Notes under the pieces: generated by a model
Seen by the model: only the letters and a program-made list of their open reading frames with translations
Database searches by the model: none
Told to the model about the DNA's origin: nothing
Source: Alphaproteobacteria bacterium
GTDB taxonomy: Bacteria > Pseudomonadota > Alphaproteobacteria > UBA6615
DNA: 10,114 nucleotides
Assembly (NCBI GenBank): GCA_030831135.1
Contig: JAURLR010000156.1
Coordinates: 1 to 10,114, forward strand
Direction: 5' to 3'
Position numbers and translations under genes: made by a program
Shown here: positions 5,986 through 10,114 of the stretch, in pieces
Layout: every line of letters begins with the position of its first letter
How positions within the stretch are numbered: position 1 is the stretch's first letter

Positions 5986-7402
5986 CAAGAATATCCTCAA
6001 GCCGCAGCAGCGCGATCCGCTCGACCTGGCGGCAGGCTTGGGCGAATTCGGTGTCGCGGTCGTTTCCGATCCGGGCCTGGAACGCGCCGAGGATCTGGTC
6101 CTTGGTCATGCCCTTCACGGCAATGATGAAGGGAAATCCGAACTTTTCGGTGTATTCCCGGTTCAGCAGGGTGAAGGTGTCACGCTCGTCATCGGTCAGG
6201 GCATCAAGCCCCGCTGACGCCTGCTCGGACGTGGATTCCGGAGTCAGGCGCTTGGCCTGGGCGATCTTGCCTGCAAGATCGGGATGCGCTTTCAGGACTT
6301 CGAGGCGTTCGTCGGGACTGGCGCTGCGGAAGACCCGCGCCATCGCATTGTGCAAACCGGTCGCCGTGTCATGGGCGGGTCCGAGTTCGAGATCATGGGC
6401 GCGTTCGGCCACCCAGGCCGAATGTTCAAAAATACCGCCATAGCGCGACACGAAAGCGTCACGGTCAAGCGTACTCACCCGTGTTGTGCTGGTGGGGGCG
6501 GGATGCACCGCCTGCCAGTGGCGGGCGATGTCGACGCGGCGCGCGAACCAGACCTTCTCGTGGGACTTCACGTAGTCGATGAAGCGCTTGAGCGCCTGAA
6601 TGCGCCCGGGGCGGCCGGCAAGCCGGCAATGGAGCCCGACTGAGAGCATCTTGGGCTGACCGGCTGCGCCTTCTTCATAGAGGGCGTCAAAGCTGTCCTT
6701 GAGATAGGTGAAGAACTGGTCGCCGGAGTTGAAGCCCTGGGGCGTGGCAAACCGCATGTCGTTGGCGTCCAGCGTATAGGGCACGACCAGCAGCGGGTCG
6801 TGATCGGACAGGTACCAGTAGGGCAGATCGTCGGCATAACTGTCGGCGATGTAGTCGAAGCCACCGATTTCGGCGATCAGGTCCATCGTGTTGGCCGTGC
6901 AGCGGCCGGTGTACCAGCCCATCGGACGCGCGCCGGTGACCGTTGTGTGGATGCGCAGGGAGTCTTCGATCAGGGCGCGTTCTTCGTCGGCAGTGAAGTC
7001 TTTCCACTCGATCCATTTGTGAGCGTGGCTGGCGACTTCCCAGCCCGCATCCTGCATCGCGCGCAATTGTCCCGGAGAGCGTTCCAGCGCGGTGCCGATG
7101 GCATAGACCGTGACGGGAATATCTGCGCCGGTGAACGCCCGGTGGAGGCGCCAGAAGCCGGCACGGGCACCGTATTCATAGATTGATTCCATACTCCAGT
7201 GGCGCTGGCCCGGCCAGGCTTGTGCGCCAACGACTTCCGACAGGAAGGCTTCGGAAGCTTCGTCACCATGGAGGATGGAGTTTTCGCCGCCTTCCTCGTA
7301 ATTGATGACAAACTGCACAGCGATGTTCGCGCCACCCGGCCATTTCGGGTCGGGCGTCGTGGCACCATAGCCGTGCAGATCACGTGGATATCGGTTTGGC
7401 AC
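5978..7402 (-). CDS. puuE: Bifunctional allantoinase (PuuE-type) / OHCU decarboxylase fusion
   Basis: A 474-residue fusion of two cytosolic enzymes. Residues 1 to about 305 are a metal-independent PuuE-type allantoinase of the polysaccharide-deacetylase fold (allantoin to allantoate), with INYEEGGE (33-40), GWEVASHAHKW (120-130), GWYTGR (162-167) and LHCRLAGRPGR (257-267). After a PAPTSTTRV-like linker, residues ~312-474 are an OHCU decarboxylase (UraD-type; OHCU to S-allantoin), with catalytic His373 in HPDLA, Glu393 in SEQASAGL, FGFPFIIAVKG (421-431) and a C-terminal Arg-rich helix. The C-terminal half therefore acts before the N-terminal half. The start is GTG at 7402 with GAGGGGG just upstream; no closer ATG fits. 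It is the first gene of the leftward operon, and its stop overlaps the allantoicase start. Such fusions are known in bacteria. The HAHKW segment is unlike the HGWRW I recall in many PuuE proteins. Confidence 0.93.
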   Translation of the reverse strand: MPNRYPRDLHGYGATTPDPKWPGGANIAVQFVINYEEGGENSILHGDEASEAFLSEVVGAQAWPGQRHWSMESIYEYGARAGFWRLHRAFTGADIPVTVYAIGTALERSPGQLRAMQDAGWEVASHAHKWIEWKDFTADEERALIEDSLRIHTTVTGARPMGWYTGRCTANTMDLIAEIGGFDYIADSYADDLPYWYLSDHDPLLVVPYTLDANDMRFATPQGFNSGDQFFTYLKDSFDALYEEGAAGQPKMLSVGLHCRLAGRPGRIQALKRFIDYVKSHEKVWFARRVDIARHWQAVHPAPTSTTRVSTLDRDAFVSRYGGIFEHSAWVAERAHDLELGPAHDTATGLHNAMARVFRSASPDERLEVLKAHPDLAGKIAQAKRLTPESTSEQASAGLDALTDDERDTFTLLNREYTEKFGFPFIIAVKGMTKDQILGAFQARIGNDRDTEFAQACRQVERIALLRLEDILDD

Positions 7403-7430
7403 TGTTCCCCCTCAAAAGCGCAATTAACCT

Positions 7431-7460
7431 ATAATGCAAAACAATGTCGCCGATTTTCAA
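7431..7460 (-). promoter_or_regulatory. Candidate promoter of the leftward purine operon
   Basis: Read leftward, TTGAAA (7460-7455) and CATTAT (7436-7431) are separated by 18 bases, close to sigma-70 -35/-10 boxes, giving transcription start near 7424 and a short leader before GTG 7402. On the opposite strand TATAAT (7430-7435) is also present but no matching -35 is seen. The palindrome at 7474-7489 would then be centred near -57, typical of LysR-type recognition sites. Start and spacing are from eye and unverified. Confidence 0.45.
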
Positions 7461-7473
7461 AAAAATGAAGAAA

Positions 7474-7489
7474 GATATGTTTCCATATC
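7474..7489. promoter_or_regulatory. Perfect palindrome GATATG-N4-CATATC, candidate LysR-type operator
   Basis: GATATGTTTCCATATC is a perfect 6-base inverted repeat around TTTC, in the 156-base gap between the divergent fusion gene and uraH. LysR-type proteins often bind interrupted dyads of this size upstream of divergent promoters, and a LysR gene follows uraH. The assignment to that regulator is inference. Confidence 0.5.
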
Positions 7490-7558
7490 GACCTTCCGGA
7501 TTTTGCGAATCCCGTGATGATGTCGAAACTGGCGCAAAATGCCGAGCGGGAGGCCTCC

Positions 7559-7924
7559 ATGAGTGCAAGTCACGGTTATCTGACCACACACGTTCTTGAT
7601 ACCGCACGCGGATGCCCGGCGGCAGGACTGAAGATCGAACTCTATCGGCTGGACGGGGAAATCCGGCAGCAGATTGCAGTGACCCTGACCAATGATGACG
7701 GCCGGACCGATTCACCGATCCTGCCCGCCGATGAGTTCGCCACCGGCGCATACGAACTGGTGTTCCATGCCGGTGCCTATCTGGAAACCGCGCTTGGTAT
7801 CGCGGCAGACCAGGTCTTCCTCGACGTTGTTCCGATCCGGTTCGTGATGACCGAAGCGGATTCGCACTATCATGTGCCGTTGCTGCTCTCGCCCTATGGC
7901 TACTCGACCTATCGGGGCAGCTGA
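7559..7924 (+). CDS. uraH: 5-Hydroxyisourate hydrolase (transthyretin-like)
   Basis: A 121-residue member of the transthyretin-related HIU hydrolase family, normal length ~110-125, forming a cytosolic tetramer that hydrolyses 5-hydroxyisourate to OHCU. Diagnostic features: [14 protein letters not shown] at residues 8-21 with catalytic His11, Arg49 in [23 protein letters not shown] at 103-121 with the active-site His and the C-terminal YRGS tetrapeptide. There is no signal peptide, so it is cytoplasmic. The start at 7559 is preceded by GGGAGG 5 bases upstream; an upstream in-frame GTG at 7514 would add 15 residues unlike the family. It follows PuuD and precedes the OHCU decarboxylase half of the fusion in the pathway, yet is transcribed alone and divergently from the operon. 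Its last 16 bases overlap the 3' end of the convergent LysR gene. Confidence 0.95.
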   Translation: MSASHGYLTTHVLDTARGCPAAGLKIELYRLDGEIRQQIAVTLTNDDGRTDSPILPADEFATGAYELVFHAGAYLETALGIAADQVFLDVVPIRFVMTEADSHYHVPLLLSPYGYSTYRGS

Positions 7925-8841
7925 TAGGCAGCTTCGCTTTCCTTCAGCTTTGCCCGGCAGCGGGTGATCATGAAATCGATGAACAGGTTGATCTTGGGGT
8001 CCTGATAGCGCTTGTGCGGATAGAGGCATGACAGGGCTGCCGAGGTCGGCGGGGTCTGTGTCGCGACGGGGACAAGCGCACCGTTTTTCAGATGTTCGGC
8101 GATCTCGAAGACCGGCTTGTTGGCAACTCCCCGTCCATCAAGCGCCCAGTCGGTCAGCACATCCCCGTCATCGGATTCGTACGGGCCTGTCACGCGGAAC
8201 TTGCGTGGTCCGGTGTCGGTGAGAAGCGTCCATTCCTGTTCACTCGCCCCGGGAAACCGCAGGAGCAGGCAATCGTGCCGGTCATCAATCAGGTCCTGAC
8301 CATGGGCGGGGGCGCCGCGGCGAGCGAGATAATCCGGGGCGGCGCAGAGTACGCGCGGGCAATCCGCGATCTTCTGCAGGCGCAGGGCCGAATCCTGAAG
8401 GTTTCCCAGATGGAACGCCACATCGATCCCCTCCTTGGTGATGTCGACATTGCGATCGGACATCCGCAGTCGTACCTGGATATCGGGATAGGCATCCTTG
8501 AAGTCGGGGACATGGGGCGCGATGAAGCGTTTCCCCACGCCCAGCGGTGCGGCGACGAAGATGGAGCCGCGCGGGTTGTTGGCAATGGTCGCCACGGCAG
8601 CTTCTGCCTCCGCGATCGCCTGCAGGATCTTGGTCGCTCCGTCGTAATAGGCCAGGCCGTGTTCGGTCGGGTGGATACGCCGCGTGGTGCGGTTGAACAG
8701 CCGCACGCCAAGGTGTTTCTCGAGCCTTGCAATCCGGCTGGAGGCGACAGCGGGCGAGACCCGCTGGTCCCGTGCAGCCTCGGACATACTGCCAAGTTCG
8801 TAGACACGGACGAACATCCGTATATTTTCAATCTGGGGCAT
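7909..8841 (-). CDS. LysR-family transcriptional regulator of the purine cluster
   Basis: A 310-residue LysR-type regulator of usual length. The N-terminal winged HTH covers about residues 4-62, with [28 protein letters not shown] (18-45, shown in two parts: [10 protein letters not shown] and [18 protein letters not shown]) and the RLFNRTTRR wing (47-55). The effector-binding domain from ~residue 90 opens with [19 protein letters not shown], as in the CrgA-like branch. Position between uraH and puuD, divergent from puuD, argues that it controls this cluster, perhaps with urate or a downstream ureide as effector; that is inference. The ATG at 8841 gives a standard N-terminus but has only a weak ribosome binding site, in line with low expression of regulators. 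Its 3' end overlaps the uraH 3' end tail to tail. I do not name it, since no experimentally named orthologue is recognisable. Confidence 0.9.
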   Translation of the reverse strand: MPQIENIRMFVRVYELGSMSEAARDQRVSPAVASSRIARLEKHLGVRLFNRTTRRIHPTEHGLAYYDGATKILQAIAEAEAAVATIANNPRGSIFVAAPLGVGKRFIAPHVPDFKDAYPDIQVRLRMSDRNVDITKEGIDVAFHLGNLQDSALRLQKIADCPRVLCAAPDYLARRGAPAHGQDLIDDRHDCLLLRFPGASEQEWTLLTDTGPRKFRVTGPYESDDGDVLTDWALDGRGVANKPVFEIAEHLKNGALVPVATQTPPTSAALSCLYPHKRYQDPKINLFIDFMITRCRAKLKESEAAYQLPR

Positions 8842-8844
8842 GGG

Positions 8845-8855
8845 TGTAACTTACA
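8845..8855. promoter_or_regulatory. Short dyad TGTAA-C-TTACA beside the lysR start
   Basis: A perfect 5-base inverted repeat around one C, only 3 bases upstream of the LysR start codon, within its untranslated leader. It could be an autoregulatory site, but short dyads also occur by chance in AT-rich leaders. Confidence 0.2.
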
Positions 8856-8894
8856 ATAATATTTTGAAAGTCTTGTCAGATTTTCGCTGTTTCC

Positions 8895-8913
8895 GAACAA
8901 GAGTGTTTTGTTC
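8895..8913. promoter_or_regulatory. Inverted repeat GAACAA-N7-TTGTTC, candidate regulator site between lysR and puuD
   Basis: A perfect 6-base dyad with a 7-base spacer in the 98-base gap between the divergent lysR and puuD genes, 26 bases before the puuD start. Size and place suit a LysR-type site controlling puuD and lysR itself. The upstream bases TGTTTCC (8888-8894) also occur inside the 7474-7489 palindrome. Promoter boxes here are not clear. The function is inferred. Confidence 0.45.
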
Positions 8914-8939
8914 AAACTGATTTTTTCAAGGGGGTGATC

Positions 8940-10114
8940 ATGGATCCGGCAATTTTCATGGACTGGATGTCGTTCGCGGCACGCTGGCTGCACGTCATCA
9001 CAGGTATCGCCTGGATCGGATCGTCCTTCTATTTCATCGCGCTTGATCTGGGCTTGCGCAAGCCGCCGAACCTGCCCGCCGGCGTGTCTGGCGAGGAATG
9101 GCAAGTCCATGGTGGCGGTTTCTACCATGTGCGTAAGTATTTGGTTGCCCCGCCGGAAATGCCCGAGCACCTGATCTGGTTCAAATGGGAAGCCTATTCG
9201 TCATGGCTTTCCGGCTTTGTCCTGATGACCATCATCTATTACATCGGTGCTGATCTGTTCCTGGTCGACCCCGAGGTTCTCGATATCTCGACGACGACGG
9301 CGATTGCCATCTCGCTGGGTTCGATCGCCTTTGGCTGGATCGCCTATGACCTGATCTGCAAGAGCAAATTCGGAGACAACAATACCCGCTTGATGCTGTT
9401 CCTCTATGTGATGCTGGTCCTGATGGCCTGGGGCTATACGCAGGTCTTCTCCGGCCGCGCGGCCTTCCTGCATCTCGGCGCGTTCACGGCCACGATCATG
9501 ACCGCGAACGTATTCTTTGCGATCATGCCCAATCAGCGGATCGTCGTCGCCGACCTGAAGGCCGGGCGGACACCCGACCCCAAACATGGCGCCATCGGCA
9601 AGCAGCGCTCGGTCCACAACAACTACCTGACCCTGCCAGTCATCTTCCTGATGCTCTCGAACCATTATCCGCTGGCATTCGCGACCGAGTACAACTGGAT
9701 CATTGCCAGCCTCGTCTTCCTGATGGGGGTGACGATCCGGCACTCCTTCAATTCGATGCATGCCGGCAAGAAGCACCCGGTCTGGACCTGGCCCACCACC
9801 ATCGCGATCTTCATCGTCATCATGTGGCTTTCGACGGTCCCGAAATTCTTTGGGGAGGCGGCCGAGGAGACGACGCAATTGCCCGCACATCAGGCGCGTT
9901 TCGTGGCGGCGGCGGAATTTGATGGTGTCCGCGATGTGGTGCTCGGGCGCTGCGCCATGTGCCATGCGCAGGAGCCCGGCTGGGAGGGTATTGTTGCCGC
10001 GCCGCGCGGTGTCGCACTGGAGACTGATGCGGAAATCGCCAGGCATGCCTACCAGATCTACCTGCAGGCCGGACGCACCAACGCGATGCCGCCCGCCAAT
10101 GTCTCGTTCATGGA
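8940..10114 (+). CDS. puuD: Membrane urate hydroxylase with C-terminal cytochrome c domain (partial, runs off right edge)
   Basis: 391 codons are visible and the frame is still open at the window edge. It is a PuuD-type urate hydroxylase (Urate_ox_N domain plus cytochrome c), an inner-membrane enzyme that oxidises urate to 5-hydroxyisourate. About eight hydrophobic segments are seen, including residues 18-38, 87-106, 117-140, 152-170, 178-197, 228-246, 252-268 and 284-303, with a conserved RHSFNSMHAGKKHPVW stretch (267-282). A haem-c motif CAMCH follows at 338-342, with a likely axial Met383 in NAMPP. Known PuuD proteins pass electrons to this haem rather than to O2, so they make no H2O2. Start ATG 8940 has AAGGGGG just upstream. 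It diverges from the LysR gene and supplies the substrate of UraH. The C-terminal end of the cytochrome domain is outside the window. Confidence 0.95.
   Translation, partial: MDPAIFMDWMSFAARWLHVITGIAWIGSSFYFIALDLGLRKPPNLPAGVSGEEWQVHGGGFYHVRKYLVAPPEMPEHLIWFKWEAYSSWLSGFVLMTIIYYIGADLFLVDPEVLDISTTTAIAISLGSIAFGWIAYDLICKSKFGDNNTRLMLFLYVMLVLMAWGYTQVFSGRAAFLHLGAFTATIMTANVFFAIMPNQRIVVADLKAGRTPDPKHGAIGKQRSVHNNYLTLPVIFLMLSNHYPLAFATEYNWIIASLVFLMGVTIRHSFNSMHAGKKHPVWTWPTTIAIFIVIMWLSTVPKFFGEAAEETTQLPAHQARFVAAAEFDGVRDVVLGRCAMCHAQEPGWEGIVAAPRGVALETDAEIARHAYQIYLQAGRTNAMPPANVSFM

Noticed and set aside
7514..7558. Upstream GTG start for uraH that would add 15 residues
   Set aside because: No ribosome binding site, and the added residues are not family-like; GGGAGG precedes ATG 7559.
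9201..10046. Open frame on the minus strand opposite puuD (281 codons)
   Set aside because: Shadow of puuD, which is continuous from 8940 to the window end with haem and membrane motifs. The minus frame shows no recognisable domain.
1..10114. CRISPR arrays, tRNA/rRNA genes, toxin-antitoxin or phage-defence genes
   Set aside because: No repeat-spacer pattern, no RNA gene signatures and no such protein families were seen; almost all bases are covered by metabolic, transport and regulatory genes.

Overview
The window is GC-rich, densely coded bacterial DNA. It carries a purine (urate/ureide) catabolic cluster whose protein sequences look alphaproteobacterial. The mixture of a cytochrome-fused membrane urate hydroxylase, a fused allantoinase/OHCU decarboxylase and an allantoicase/ureidoglycolate lyase route suggests a free-living alphaproteobacterium. 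I cannot name the genus from sequence alone.

Layout, left to right. Bases 1-79 look like the end of an IS3-family insertion sequence; its transposase OrfA start is at the window edge. It has cut a leftward MFS-type transporter gene, of which only the first ~110 codons remain (44-412). A rightward three-gene operon follows: an HpcH/HpaI-family aldolase (502-1296) and two TauE/SafE permeases (1321-2082 and 2079-2897), with start and stop overlapping between the permeases. A leftward four-gene operon occupies 7402-2985: allantoinase-OHCU decarboxylase fusion, allantoicase, ureidoglycolate lyase and an NCS2 urate/xanthine permease. It ends in a clear intrinsic terminator (2950-2924). Divergent from it is uraH (HIU hydrolase, 7559-7924), whose 3' end overlaps that of a convergent LysR regulator (8841-7909). 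Divergent from the regulator is puuD (8940 to beyond the edge), membrane urate hydroxylase with a C-terminal cytochrome c domain.

Together the genes encode uptake of urate (or xanthine) and the whole route urate -> 5-hydroxyisourate (PuuD) -> OHCU (UraH) -> allantoin (C-terminal half of the fusion) -> allantoate (N-terminal half) -> ureidoglycolate + urea (allantoicase) -> glyoxylate + urea (AllA). PuuD should pass electrons to its haem domain and the respiratory chain rather than make H2O2. Xanthine dehydrogenase, urease and the usual glyoxylate genes are not in the window. The aldolase/TauE/truncated MFS block is the less explained part. A role in glyoxylate or organic-acid handling is possible but is inference.

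The intergenic regions are short (the largest is ~156 bp) and hold several perfect inverted repeats that are candidate regulator sites. I did not find RNA genes, CRISPR arrays or a clearly new defence or other system. The most interesting points are the fused enzyme, the unexplained aldolase plus paired permeases, the IS disruption and the palindromes at the divergent promoters.
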